The notes below the pieces were generated by a model. The model was not told the DNA's origin and ran no database searches. It saw only the letters and a list, made by a program, of their open reading frames with translations. From assembly GCF_900114785.1 (NCBI RefSeq), contig NZ_FOUG01000008.1:1-64000 (forward strand): a DNA stretch of 64,000 nt, given 5' to 3'. This DNA comes from Variovorax sp. OV329. Its GTDB lineage: Bacteria > Pseudomonadota > Gammaproteobacteria > Burkholderiales > Burkholderiaceae_C. The translations under genes and the position numbers were made by a program. Shown one piece after another: positions 54,122 to 62,628 of this stretch; the stretch's first letter is position 1, and each line of letters opens with the position of its first letter.

Positions 54122-55566
54122 CGCGCCGCCGGAATGCCCTGGGCGATGCGCTCGGCCATGTAGGGGTAGAAGGGGTTCGACAACAGCCGCGCCAGCGACT
54201 CCTGGCTCACGACCAGCGCACCCCGTTCCCCGCGCAGCGCCATGGCACCCAGGTTCACGCCGAACTCGTTGTTCCCGCCTGGGCGCAGGCCGTAGAGCGG
54301 GTCGTCGATCGGGAAGGGCAGTGCCAGGTGCGAGAGCGAGAACACCTCGGCCGGGAACTCCAGCGCCAGCGGCCGCGTGCTGGCCTTGCTGGCGCCGGCG
54401 GGCAGCGTGCGCTCCAGCACCTGCCCGGTGTCCGGCGAGACATTGGTGATGACCGTGGAGCGAAAGCGCAACGGCGGCGCGGGCAGCACATGCTCGAACT
54501 GCAGCGTGCTGCTGTCGCTGAGCAGCAGGCGGAAGCTGGCGCTGCGGTTCAGGTCGAAGAGCACCAGCTCGCTGCCGTTGTCCGGCAGCCGCGCATAAAG
54601 GTCGGTGACGATGGCCCGCGTGATCACCGTGAAGTCCACCAGGGACTGGAAGGTGAGGATGGGCGGCAGCTGCGCGAGCTTGCCTGCTTGCTCCTCGCGC
54701 AGCATGTGTGCGCGCAGGTCGCGCGTGAGCAGCGAGGACTGACGCGCGCCGTTCACCGGAAAGGAGTTGTACTTGAAGGGGTTGAACTCCGGCACGATGC
54801 CCAGCCACGCCGCGCTGGCGAAGGCGGGCAGCACCGCGGGCCAGCCCAGCACGCCGGCGAAGCGCGAGGCTTCGGTGATGCCGATCATCGGCGCGATCAG
54901 CACGACGCGCGCCGGCCGCGCGAGCTGCGGGTCGTCCAGCGCATCCAGCGCGTACTTCATCGCCAGCGCGCCGCCGTTGGAGAAGCCCACCAGGTGCAGC
55001 GGCAGCGGCGCCGGCGCCAGGCGGCGGGCCTCGCGCACCGCCAGGCGCGTGGCCTCGGACCAGTCTTCCCATTCGACATGCGTGAGGCCGCCCGGCACGG
55101 TGCCGTGGCCGGGCATGCGGATCGCCACCGCAACGAAACCACGCTCGCGGTACATCCGCGCGATGTGCCGCAGGCTGTAGGGCGAGTCGGTGAGGCCGTG
55201 AAGCATCACGACCGCGCCGCGCGGCGGGCCGTCGGGCTGGAGCACGTAGGAGCGGTTCCAGTCCTGCGCCAGGCGCCCCGGGTAGATGGGGCTGCCTTCG
55301 AAATAGCGGTTGGCGGGCACCTGCGCCTCGGGCGGGAGGCGGCCGCCGACCTCGGACCGCACCTCGTCGAACACCGCCTGCTCGGCCGCGAGCCAGGCTG
55401 GCCAGTCGGCCTTGCGCAGTTCGCCGCGCGTCAGTTCGTGCGGCACCACCTTGTGCCACAGCTGCAGGGGCGGGCCGCGCTGCATGTCGTAGGTCCGCAG
55501 CGCAATCGCGCTGGCGGCCACGATGAGGACCACCAACAACGACCACTTCAACAATCGAAGAACCAT
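54118..55566 (-). CDS. Alpha/beta hydrolase, membrane-anchored (lipase-like)
   Basis: A 482-residue protein from the ATG at 55566. Residues 5-25 (L-K-W-S-L-L-V-V-L-I-V-A-A) form a signal anchor or uncleaved signal. The serine hydrolase core has H-G-L-T-D-S-P-Y-S-L near residue 120 as oxyanion loop and V-G-F-S-N-G-G near 194 as nucleophile elbow. A Q-S-L-V-D-F-T-V region holds a candidate catalytic Asp. The C-terminal 150 residues may include a cap. It could be an esterase or lipase in the periplasm. Its stop codon overlaps that of fdsD. Confidence 0.75.
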   Translation of the reverse strand: MVLRLLKWSLLVVLIVAASAIALRTYDMQRGPPLQLWHKVVPHELTRGELRKADWPAWLAAEQAVFDEVRSEVGGRLPPEAQVPANRYFEGSPIYPGRLAQDWNRSYVLQPDGPPRGAVVMLHGLTDSPYSLRHIARMYRERGFVAVAIRMPGHGTVPGGLTHVEWEDWSEATRLAVREARRLAPAPLPLHLVGFSNGGALAMKYALDALDDPQLARPARVVLIAPMIGITEASRFAGVLGWPAVLPAFASAAWLGIVPEFNPFKYNSFPVNGARQSSLLTRDLRAHMLREEQAGKLAQLPPILTFQSLVDFTVITRAIVTDLYARLPDNGSELVLFDLNRSASFRLLLSDSSTLQFEHVLPAPPLRFRSTVITNVSPDTGQVLERTLPAGASKASTRPLALEFPAEVFSLSHLALPFPIDDPLYGLRPGGNNEFGVNLGAMALRGERGALVVSQESLARLLSNPFYPYMAERIAQGIPAAR

Positions 55567-55740
55567 GGAGATCACGTCGGCTCCTGCAATTCGGACGAAG
55601 ATTGTGTGAAGCATTCTGCCAATCGCCGCTGCAATGGCGATGGCGGATCGGTGCAGCCGGCGCTTCGGCACCTATGATCGATGCGACGCTTCCTGGCCCC
55701 GGCACGCAGCCAAGGGCGGCCGTCGAAGCGTCCTCCCCCC

Positions 55741-55953
55741 ATGAGCGAGTTGACAGTCGATTTCTGGATGGCACTGAGCGTCATCCCCATGCTCGTCGCC
55801 CTGGCCATCTACATCTGGCTGTCATGGCGGTACGAGCGCGCACAACTGCGCGAGGCGTCGACTTACGAAGAAAGAGTTCAGGCCTTGCGCGAATCGATCG
55901 AGGCCTCCCTGGCTGCGCGAGGACAGCAGGACATGGCGGACACCCGTCGCTAG
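55741..55953 (+). CDS. Small membrane protein with coiled-coil tail
   Basis: A 70-residue ORF. The ATG at 55741 begins S-E-L-T-V-D-F-W; the frame upstream to 55681 lacks a better signal. Residues 8-26 are one hydrophobic helix ending W-L-S-W-R-Y-E-R, followed by a charged helical stretch. It stands between the divergent hydrolase gene and the LAL regulator. I do not recognise the family; it may be a small scaffold or regulator. Confidence 0.55.
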   Translation: MSELTVDFWMALSVIPMLVALAIYIWLSWRYERAQLREASTYEERVQALRESIEASLAARGQQDMADTRR

Positions 55954-56115
55954 CGAGACCCACTGGCGCCAAAGTAAGAAGAACGCCTTGCAGACATCGC
56001 GCGCAGCGCAACGTATCCTGAGAATTGAGCGGCATGGGCCTCGCACGGGCTCCTGCACATCGGCGCGAGCCCTGCGACCCACGCGAGCCCAGGCTGCCCC
56101 GCGAGAGCAAGACAA

Positions 56116-58851
56116 ATGAACCACGACACAACGGCAGCGGCCGACCCGCGGCGGGCCGCCGTCCCCAGGCGCACGCGCAGCCGTCTGCTGATCGAGCGCA
56201 CGGGGCTGATGGCGCGCCTGGACGCGGCATCGCAGCGACGCTGCGTCGTCATCGACGCCCCGGCGGGCTACGGCAAGACCTCCCTGTTGCTCGCATGGCA
56301 GCGCCAGTTGGTCGGCAGCGGCACCGACGTCGGTTGGCTCGCGCTGGCGCCGGGCATGCATGCGGCCGCCTGCGTGCAGGCGCTGCTGGGAGCCTTCGCC
56401 TCCGTCGACCGCAGCATATCCACGCAGGCCAGGGAAGAAGCGATGGGCGGGCTGCAGCCCGACGGCCTGGAGCGCGTTGTCATCGCGCTGGTGCACGGCC
56501 TCGCGGCGCACGGCCGGCCCATGGTGCTGGTCGTCGACGACGCACAGCATGGCACCGATCCGGGCGTGCGCCAGATCTTCCAGCTGCTGCTTGAATACGC
56601 GCCGTCGTCCCTGCGCCTGGCTCTTGCCACCCGTGGCGGCATGCTGCCGCTGACGCTCGCGCGCGAGCGTGCGCAGGGGCAGGTACTGGACCTGGACCGC
56701 GAGGCGCTGCGCTTCTCGCGCGCCGAGACGGCGCTTTTCCTGGCGGAACGCCTTCTGCAGGTCGACGCCCATCAGGCCAACATGCTGCACGAGCTCAGCG
56801 AAGGCTGGGCCATGCCGCTGCAGCTGTTGTCGGCGCAGTGCCGGCAGCGCCGCGCCGCGGCGGCCAAGCTGGCCGATGGCCTGCACGAGGCCGACGAGCG
56901 CATCGCCGCCTTCTTCGACCAGCAGGTGCTGGCCGGCTTCGATTCGGCGCAGTTGCGCACCCTGGAATCGTGGGCCGGCGCCGCGGCGCTCAGCGTGTCG
57001 CTGTGCAGTGCCATTGCGGCGCCGAGCGTTTCCGTGGGCAGCGTGGCGACCGACCTGGCGCGCTTCCAATCGGCCGGCCTGCTGTCGCCGGCGGGGCCGC
57101 AGGCCGGGGACGGCTGGTGGCGCATGAACCCGCTGGCGCGCGGCCTGCTGCGCAGCCGCTTCGTATCGCGCAGCGTTGAAGAGCGGCAGCGCGTCCACAT
57201 GAGCGCATGGCACTGGTTCGCCCTGCGCAACCTGCACCACGAGGCGACCCGCCATGCGCTGCTGGCCGGCGACCTGCAAAGCGCCGCGCAGATGGCGGAT
57301 CGCGGGGCGCGGCTGCTCTTCGCCAAGGGCGATATCCGCGCGCTGGTGGCACTGGTGCGGCAGCTGCCGCCCGAGCTGCGCGAGGCCCACGCGGCGCTGC
57401 GGCTGTGGCTGGCGTGGATCGCACTGTGCGAGCGCCGCTTCGAGGATTGCGAGCGCGTCATCGCCCAGGTCGAGGCCGAGCACGGGGGCGATCCGGTCAT
57501 GCACTACCGGCTCACCCTGCTGCGCAGCCTGTCGGCGGTGCTGCGCGACGACACCGCCGCAGCCGTCGTCCACCTGGACGAGCTGCTGCATCCGCCGGCC
57601 GGGGCGGATGCGATCGCGGTGGCCGGACGCCGCAACGTGCTGAGCTGGCTGTTCCTGCACCTGGGCGAGCATGAGCGCGCACGCACCATCCAGCAAGAGG
57701 GCGCGGCGCCGCTGCTCGATGGAGAGCCCATCGTGGGCACCATCTTCGGCTCGCTGGTCGGGCGAACCATGGTCGGCATGTCCCATGCGGTGCAAGGCGA
57801 CATGCGGGAGGCCGAGGAGCACTACCGCGCCGTGCTGGCCGAGGCGGGCGACCGCGGCAACTGCATGGAGGCCGTCTCGCTGGCGCAGCAGCTGCTGGTG
57901 GATGTGAGCTACGAGCGGCACGGCCCCGGCGAGGCGTCCCGCATGTTCGCCGGCCATGGCCCCAGCGAACAGCCGCTGATCCCCGATGCCACCGTGCGCA
58001 TCGCGCTGGTGATCAGCCGCAGCCATGTGCTGGCGGGCCAGCTGCAGCAGGCGCACAAAGTGCTCGACGGCGCGCTGGAGCAGGCACGGCGCCTGAAGCT
58101 GGATCGCGCTGAGGCCTACCTGCTGCTGGACCGGTTGAAGATCCACCTGGCGGCCGACGAGCCGGAGGCGGCGCATATCTGCCTGCGCCGGCTCGACGCG
58201 CTGGGCGATCGCCATGCGCAGTCCTCGGCGGGCACGCATGGCGACGTGCCGGCGGTGGCCGAGCGCGTCCAGGTGCGCATGGCCATCCACGAGGGGCGCC
58301 TCGTCGAGGCGCGCGAGCGGTTGGTCATCCTCGTCGGCAGGACGCGAGAGCGCCGGCTGGGCCGCCGGCTCGCCTACCTGCTGGTGCAGTCGGCCGGCGT
58401 GGCGCGCAGCCTGGGCGACCGGCCGGCCTCGCAGGCCTTCATGCAGGAGGCGCTGGCACTGGCCCATCGCCTGGGGCTGATGCAGACACTGCTCGATGCG
58501 CATCCGCAGGCGCCGCGCCTGCTGCGCGAGGCGGCAGGGCAGCCGGGGCTGGATGCGCGGCTGGCCTTCCATGTCGAGCGCATCGAGGCCATGGCGGCCC
58601 GACAGCATCGCGCGGCAGACGGCCCGCCAGGCTGGGGGGCGGCCGCGGCGGGCGACGAGTCCCTGCTGACGCCGCGCGAGGCAGAGGTGGTGGCCCTGCT
58701 GCGCCAGGGCATGCCCAACAAGCGCATCGCACGCGCACTGGGGCTGTCGCTGGACACGGTGAAGTGGCACCTGAAGAACGTCTACCTCAAGCTCGGCGTG
58801 CACGGGCGGGACGACGTGGCGCCACGCCTGGGCGCCGTCGCCACGGGCTGA
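56116..58851 (+). CDS. Large LuxR-family ATP-binding regulator (LAL/MalT type)
   Basis: A 911-residue transcription regulator with three parts. Residues 20-280 form a STAND-type NTPase: A-P-A-G-Y-G-K-T-S near residue 51 is Walker A and L-V-V-D-D-A-Q-H near 140 is Walker B. Residues 330-800 are helical repeats (TPR-like), with L-R-L-W-L-A-W-I-A-L and similar. The C-terminus is a LuxR helix-turn-helix: L-T-P-R-E-A-E-V-V-A-L-L near 850 and N-K-R-I-A-R-A-L-G-L-S-L-D-T-V-K-W-H-L-K-N-V. LAL proteins bind an inducer and ATP before activating genes. No metabolic target is adjacent; a chemoreceptor gene follows. Confidence 0.9.
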   Translation: MNHDTTAAADPRRAAVPRRTRSRLLIERTGLMARLDAASQRRCVVIDAPAGYGKTSLLLAWQRQLVGSGTDVGWLALAPGMHAAACVQALLGAFASVDRSISTQAREEAMGGLQPDGLERVVIALVHGLAAHGRPMVLVVDDAQHGTDPGVRQIFQLLLEYAPSSLRLALATRGGMLPLTLARERAQGQVLDLDREALRFSRAETALFLAERLLQVDAHQANMLHELSEGWAMPLQLLSAQCRQRRAAAAKLADGLHEADERIAAFFDQQVLAGFDSAQLRTLESWAGAAALSVSLCSAIAAPSVSVGSVATDLARFQSAGLLSPAGPQAGDGWWRMNPLARGLLRSRFVSRSVEERQRVHMSAWHWFALRNLHHEATRHALLAGDLQSAAQMADRGARLLFAKGDIRALVALVRQLPPELREAHAALRLWLAWIALCERRFEDCERVIAQVEAEHGGDPVMHYRLTLLRSLSAVLRDDTAAAVVHLDELLHPPAGADAIAVAGRRNVLSWLFLHLGEHERARTIQQEGAAPLLDGEPIVGTIFGSLVGRTMVGMSHAVQGDMREAEEHYRAVLAEAGDRGNCMEAVSLAQQLLVDVSYERHGPGEASRMFAGHGPSEQPLIPDATVRIALVISRSHVLAGQLQQAHKVLDGALEQARRLKLDRAEAYLLLDRLKIHLAADEPEAAHICLRRLDALGDRHAQSSAGTHGDVPAVAERVQVRMAIHEGRLVEARERLVILVGRTRERRLGRRLAYLLVQSAGVARSLGDRPASQAFMQEALALAHRLGLMQTLLDAHPQAPRLLREAAGQPGLDARLAFHVERIEAMAARQHRAADGPPGWGAAAAGDESLLTPREAEVVALLRQGMPNKRIARALGLSLDTVKWHLKNVYLKLGVHGRDDVAPRLGAVATG

Positions 58852-58995
58852 CGGCCCAGCCCGGCCCGGATCGGTTTCCGGCACCACCCTTCGCGGGTGG
58901 GGTGATGGGGGAGGTGGCTGCCGATATCCAGGGCATGGGGCGTGGCCGCCGGAAATCCGGCAGGCGCCTTCTTCCAACTTCCTGAGACATCCACC

Positions 58996-60585
58996 ATGTC
59001 CTTCATCTCGAACCTCAAGATCGGCGCGCGCCTCGGCCTGGGCTTTGGCCTCATGCTCGTCCTGCAGCTGCTGATCACCGGCATCGGCCTGCACCAGATG
59101 GCCGACCTGTCGGCGCGCATCGCCTACCAGACCTCGGTCAGTTCGGCCAAGCTGGACCTGCTGGACAACGCGCGTTTTGCCATCGGGACGCGCGCCGTGG
59201 CCGCGCGCAACCTGGCGCTCAAGAGCGATCCGGCGGCGCAGAAGGGCGACCTGGACCTGGTGGCAAGCTCCCAGCGCGAGATTGACCAGAGCCTGCGCGA
59301 GCTCGATTCGCTCATGCGCGTGCCGGGCAATGCCAGCGCCCAGGAACTGCGGATGCTGGATGAACTGAAGTCGCTGGAGACCCAGTACCTGCCCATTGCC
59401 ACCCAGGTGGTCACCCTGGCCACCACGAAGCGCACCGAGGCCGCCATCGTCGCGCTGACGCTGGACTGCATGCCGCTGCTGAACCGGGTGATCGCCCACG
59501 TATCGGAGTTCGGCCGCGTACTCAAGAAGGGTGCTGACGACAGCGCGGCTTCGGCGCAGTTTGCCTACCAAAAGGCGCGCTGGCTCATGCTCGGCATCAG
59601 CGGCAGCGCCCTGGTCGGCGGCGTGCTGCTCGCGCTGTGGACCAGCCGCTCCATCACCCTGCCGCTAGGACAGGCCGTGTCGGTGGCGCAGCGCGTGGCC
59701 TCGGGCGACCTGTCGGCCCGCATCGAGGTGGCCGATCGCTCCGAGTCGGGCCTGTTGATGAACGCGCTGCGCGAGATGAACGAAGGTCTGGCCGTGGTGG
59801 TGGGCAAAGTGCGCGCCGGAACCGATTCCATCGCCTCGGCGTCCAGCCAGATCGCCGCCGGCAACCGCAACCTGTCGAGCCGTACCGAGGAGCAGGCCAA
59901 CTCGCTGGAGCAGACCACCGTCTCGATGACCCAGCTCACCGGCACCGTGCGGCAGAACGCGGAGAACGCGCGCCAGGCCAATCAGCTGGCGGCCTCGGCC
60001 TCCGAGGTGGCGCTGCGCGGCGGCGCCGTGGTGGGCCAGGTGGTGCAGAAGATGGCCTCCATCAACAGTTCCTCGCGCAAGGTGGTGGAGATCATCAGCG
60101 TCATCGACGGCATCGCCTTCCAGACCAACATCCTGGCACTCAACGCGGCGGTGGAAGCGGCGCGCGCCGGCGAGCAGGGCCGCGGCTTCGCGGTGGTCGC
60201 ATCGGAAGTGCGCTCGCTGGCGCAGCGCTCGGCGGCGGCGGCCCGGGAGATCAAGACGCTGATCGGCGAGTCGGTGCACCAAGTGGACGCCGGCAGCGCG
60301 CTGGTCAACGAGGCCGGCCAGACCATGCAGGAGATCGTCGGCAGCGTGCGCCGCGTGACGGACATCATGGCCTGCATCAGCTCGGCCAGCGAGGAGCAAA
60401 GTGCCGGCATCCAACAGGTGAGCGACGCCATCCGGCAGATCGACCAAGTGACGCAGCAGAACGCCTCGATGGTGGAGGAGGCTTCGGCCGCGGCCCATGC
60501 CATGCACGAGCAGGCAGGCGAACTGGTCGAGGCCGTACGCATGTTCAGGCTGGAAGGCGTCGACATGCGCCTCGCCTCGGCGTGA
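58996..60585 (+). CDS. Methyl-accepting chemotaxis protein
   Basis: A 529-residue chemoreceptor. TM1 is at about 10-32; a four-helix ligand-binding domain (4HB-type) spans 33-190, and TM2 195-215. A HAMP linker follows (S-R-S-I-T-L-P-L-G-Q-A). The signalling tip is I-D-G-I-A-F-Q-T-N-I-L-A-L-N-A-A-V-E-A-A-R-A-G-E-Q near 375-400. No C-terminal N-W-E-T-F-type pentapeptide is present, so methylation would rely on other receptors. The ATG at 58996 lies after a long leader; no che genes are nearby. The ligand is unknown. Confidence 0.93.
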   Translation: MSFISNLKIGARLGLGFGLMLVLQLLITGIGLHQMADLSARIAYQTSVSSAKLDLLDNARFAIGTRAVAARNLALKSDPAAQKGDLDLVASSQREIDQSLRELDSLMRVPGNASAQELRMLDELKSLETQYLPIATQVVTLATTKRTEAAIVALTLDCMPLLNRVIAHVSEFGRVLKKGADDSAASAQFAYQKARWLMLGISGSALVGGVLLALWTSRSITLPLGQAVSVAQRVASGDLSARIEVADRSESGLLMNALREMNEGLAVVVGKVRAGTDSIASASSQIAAGNRNLSSRTEEQANSLEQTTVSMTQLTGTVRQNAENARQANQLAASASEVALRGGAVVGQVVQKMASINSSSRKVVEIISVIDGIAFQTNILALNAAVEAARAGEQGRGFAVVASEVRSLAQRSAAAAREIKTLIGESVHQVDAGSALVNEAGQTMQEIVGSVRRVTDIMACISSASEEQSAGIQQVSDAIRQIDQVTQQNASMVEEASAAAHAMHEQAGELVEAVRMFRLEGVDMRLASA

Positions 60586-60691
60586 CATTGGCGGAATCGA
60601 CGTATCTACCACGCGCTTCCGACAACGCCTGCGGCGTGATGGCGACAAGCTGGGCCGCCGCGAGAACTAGTTCACGAAATTCGGCTGCGGG

Positions 60692-60723
60692 TTTTTACTT
60701 ACGACCTAAAAGGTCGGTAAAAT
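60692..60723 (+). promoter_or_regulatory. Leader cassette 1: promoter with palindromic operator
   Basis: CGACCT-AAA-AGGTCG (60702-60716) is a perfect palindrome lying directly before a -10 box, TAAAAT (60718-60723). It therefore occupies the spacer of the promoter. A weak T-rich -35 (around 60692-60700) lies before it. Cassette 2 at 61546 has the same arrangement with one mismatch. Confidence 0.65.
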
Positions 60724-60778
60724 GGGATCGTGGCGCAGCGATGACGCAGCGCCCGCAACCCTCCAAGGACGCACACCC

Positions 60779-60814
60779 ATGAACCGCACAGGCCCCATCG
60801 AAAGGCCCTCCTGA
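60779..60814 (+). CDS. Leader cassette 1: 11-codon peptide
   Basis: A short ORF encoding MNRTGPIERPS then TGA. It follows a ribosome site, CAAGGA, and an upstream stem (GGCGC / GCGCC, 60732-60754). The matching ORF of cassette 2 is also exactly 11 codons and shares Gly5, Arg9, Pro10 and a final Ser/Thr. Downstream of the stop there is no obvious coupled gene; the next solid ORF begins 321 bp later. It may be a leader peptide or the remnant of a cassette. Confidence 0.4.
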   Translation: MNRTGPIERPS

Positions 60815-61135
60815 CACAGGCCCGGTGAGCCGGTAGCCTAGCCCGCCGGACAGGAACTGCGCATCGCGCTCGTTCCCCCTGCGAAGCTGCACACCCCGCA
60901 GATCGAATCGCGCAGTGCGCGCGCGCCGGGCGATTCGCCTTCGCGCCGCGACCGGCATGCGCACCGATGCATCCGCCGCAGCCTTCGTGTGCTGCCGGCA
61001 CCGAACTCACCACGCCCTCGAAGGCTGCCACCTCGTCTTCTCGACGAGCCACGCGAACGCAACCGACGTCGATGCATGCACCGCAGCTGAGTGCATGCGT
61101 GGGCGATGTTGCCCGGACCTGAAGAAGGACTCGAA
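60815..61135 (+). other. Intergenic region between leader cassette 1 and the HNH-like gene
   Basis: A 321-bp stretch without a convincing gene. One frame (60915 or 60958 to 61139) is open, its stop overlaps the HNH-like ATG (ATGA), and it would give a Cys/His-rich 60-74-residue peptide, but it has no ribosome site and no recognisable domain. Near-repeats CGATGCAT-(3)-CCGCAGC occur at about 60964 and 61070. Confidence 0.35.
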
Positions 61136-61531
61136 ATGAATGATGCCAATTCCGCAGAATGGCGCGAGGTTTCGCAGCTCATTCGCGAGCGTGCGGGCCA
61201 CAAGTGCGAAACGTGCGGAGCCCCCCACGGCGCGATGGTCACGCTGGGCGTGCACGTCGGCGAGGCGAAGGCCGCGCCCGCGCAGCCGCAGCCCGCGTGG
61301 CTGGATCACTGGAACGGCAACGTGCGCGCACGCGCCGACGGTACGGTGCTGGATGGCGGTCGCTTCATCGCGCTGCAACGCCCCATGCAGGTGGCCCTGA
61401 AGCTGGCTCACGCCAACCACGAGCCGCAGGACCTGCGGCCGGAGAACCTGCGCGCCTTGTGCCAGTGGCACGACCTGCATCACCGCATGCAGGCGTCCGG
61501 CGCCGCCGTGGAGGACGCCGTGGCCGGATGA
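61136..61531 (+). CDS. HNH endonuclease-like zinc-binding protein
   Basis: A 131-residue protein starting at the ATG at 61136 with GAAGAAGGA upstream. C-E-T-C-G near residue 23 and L-C-Q-W-H-D-L-H-H near 110 bracket the core. A-H-A-N-H then D-L-R-P-E-N-L-R-A near 95 match the HNH fold (H-x-N-H ... N ... H). Only three or four metal ligands are clear and the second CxxC is reduced to a single Cys, so nuclease activity is uncertain. It lies between two copies of the same leader cassette, with 14 bp between its stop and the second. Confidence 0.65.
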   Translation: MNDANSAEWREVSQLIRERAGHKCETCGAPHGAMVTLGVHVGEAKAAPAQPQPAWLDHWNGNVRARADGTVLDGGRFIALQRPMQVALKLAHANHEPQDLRPENLRALCQWHDLHHRMQASGAAVEDAVAG

Positions 61532-61537
61532 CACCCG

Positions 61538-61567
61538 TTGGGGTGCGACCTAAAGGGTCGGTAGAAT
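61538..61567 (+). promoter_or_regulatory. Leader cassette 2: promoter with palindromic operator
   Basis: TTGGGG (61538-61543) as -35, an 18-base spacer, and TAGAAT (61562-61567) as -10. The spacer holds CGACCT-AAA-GGGTCG (61546-61560), the cassette-1 palindrome with one mismatch. A stem GTGGCGC / GCGCCAC follows at 61577-61603. Confidence 0.65.
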
Positions 61568-61625
61568 CCTCGGAATGTGGCGCGGCGACCTGCGCGGCGC
61601 CACGTACCTTCAAGGATGTCCACCC

Positions 61626-61661
61626 ATGATTCCGCCAGGAATCACAGCCAGGCCTACGTGA
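61626..61661 (+). CDS. Leader cassette 2: 11-codon peptide
   Basis: A short ORF encoding MIPPGITARPT then TGA, preceded by CAAGGA. Its stop overlaps a GTG (GTGA, 61658-61661) that opens the helix-turn-helix frame, an arrangement typical of translational coupling. Length, spacing from the -10 box (59 versus 56 bases) and residues Gly5, Arg9, Pro10, Ser/Thr11 match cassette 1. Confidence 0.45.
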   Translation: MIPPGITARPT

Positions 61662-62026
61662 ACAAGACTGACGACGACGATAGGGCCAGGGCCCCCATGC
61701 GGATCACGCCTCCGGTGAACGACTACCGGCCACCCACGCCGCGCGACCTGCAGGTGCTCAAGGAGCAGTTCGGCCTCACGGCCTACGAGATGGCGCGCCT
61801 GTTCGCCGTCCAGCCGGAGCAGTGGCGAAAGCATACCGGCGGGCAGGCGCCGCGCGAGATCAGCGTGACGCGGGCCTTCTTCATGGCGGCCTTCCAGGTG
61901 CTCGACGACGAGGAGATCGAACGCGTGGTCGCCTACATGGCGAGCTTCGGCGCCAGCTGGAACATGGACGCCGAGCCGCCGCCGCGGGCCGACTCGCGCT
62001 ACCGGCAGCGCAACGAAGCGTCCTGA
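61658..62026 (+). CDS. Helix-turn-helix protein of unknown role, probably coupled to the leader peptide
   Basis: The GTG at 61658 gives 122 residues; ATGs at 61616 (overlapping the ribosome site) or 61697 are alternatives. Residues 25-75 resemble a Cro/XRE-type helix-turn-helix: L-K-E-Q-F-G-L-T-A-Y-E-M-A-R-L-F-A-V then W-R-K-H-T-G-G. A conserved-looking helical part follows (V-T-R-A-F-F-M-A-A-F-Q-V-L-D-D-E-E-I). A small DNA-binding protein behind a promoter with an embedded palindrome suggests self-control, which is inference. The protein ends with a charged tail. Confidence 0.6.
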   Translation: MNKTDDDDRARAPMRITPPVNDYRPPTPRDLQVLKEQFGLTAYEMARLFAVQPEQWRKHTGGQAPREISVTRAFFMAAFQVLDDEEIERVVAYMASFGASWNMDAEPPPRADSRYRQRNEAS

Positions 62027-62074
62027 GGCCGTTGACGCAGAGCGGGCGAAGAAGTCAGGGCGGTTTCCAAGGAT

Positions 62075-62554
62075 TCAACGCGCGCAGGAACGCTGCCGCT
62101 CGATCCTTTTCGTCATCTGCTCGAGTTCATGCGTCATGCACATCGACTCGGCCATCGGAGCAAGCGATCCGCTGCCATAGTCCTTGGCGGCACCTTGCTT
62201 GCAACCCCTGGCACGGTCCGAGGCCCAACGAGCAGTGCTTGCTTCGAGGCTGGCCTTGCAGCCTGGCGACTGCTCGATCTTGCGGGCGACGGTGTGCTGA
62301 AGAACCAGGTCGGCCGCGACGACGTCGCGATACGCACATATGTTCATTGCGGATTGACTGGCATCGCACTTGCCCAGCAGTAGCTGCAGTTCGGTCTCTG
62401 GAATTCCGGAGCGTTTCTCCAGGGCCGCCAACACCTCCTGAACGCTGGGCTGGTATTGCGCGGAGAAACACGACGAGTTCGCGAAGACGAGGGCAACAAG
62501 AAGCGCAATTGAGGGGCGCTTCGTCGCGCAAGAGATTCGCACACTCGGCCGCAT
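62075..62554 (-). CDS. Exported DUF1311-like (LprI-type) protein
   Basis: A 159-residue protein from the ATG at 62554. A signal peptide (R-P-S-I-A-L-L-V-A-L-V-F-A) ends near F-S-A-Q. The mature part has six spaced cysteines and W-A-S-D-R-A-R-G-C then G-S-L-A-P-M-A-E-S-M-C, the pattern of DUF1311 proteins, some of which inhibit lysozymes. The frame open further right runs into the tRNA terminator and is not coding. The gene is alone, convergent to the helix-turn-helix gene at 48 bp. Function is inference from the motif. Confidence 0.65.
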   Translation of the reverse strand: MRPSVRISCATKRPSIALLVALVFANSSCFSAQYQPSVQEVLAALEKRSGIPETELQLLLGKCDASQSAMNICAYRDVVAADLVLQHTVARKIEQSPGCKASLEASTARWASDRARGCKQGAAKDYGSGSLAPMAESMCMTHELEQMTKRIERQRSCAR

Positions 62555-62628
62555 GCAGGCCGCGGCTTGAATGGCGCTGAGAATCGTTGGCGTCGGCGCT
62601 TTGCTTTCCTGTTTGGTCAAGCCAAAGA

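Noticed and set aside
55822..59571. A 1249-residue open frame antisense to the LAL regulator
   Set aside because: Artefact of high GC third positions; the sense frame has clear Walker and LuxR motifs.
60702..60716. Interpretation of the cassette palindrome as a LexA (SOS) box
   Set aside because: The sequence lacks the CTG-N10-CAG arrangement of LexA sites.
60915..61139. A 74-residue Cys/His-rich ORF whose stop overlaps the HNH-like start
   Set aside because: No ribosome site, no recognisable domain and unusual composition; kept only as a note in the intergenic entry.
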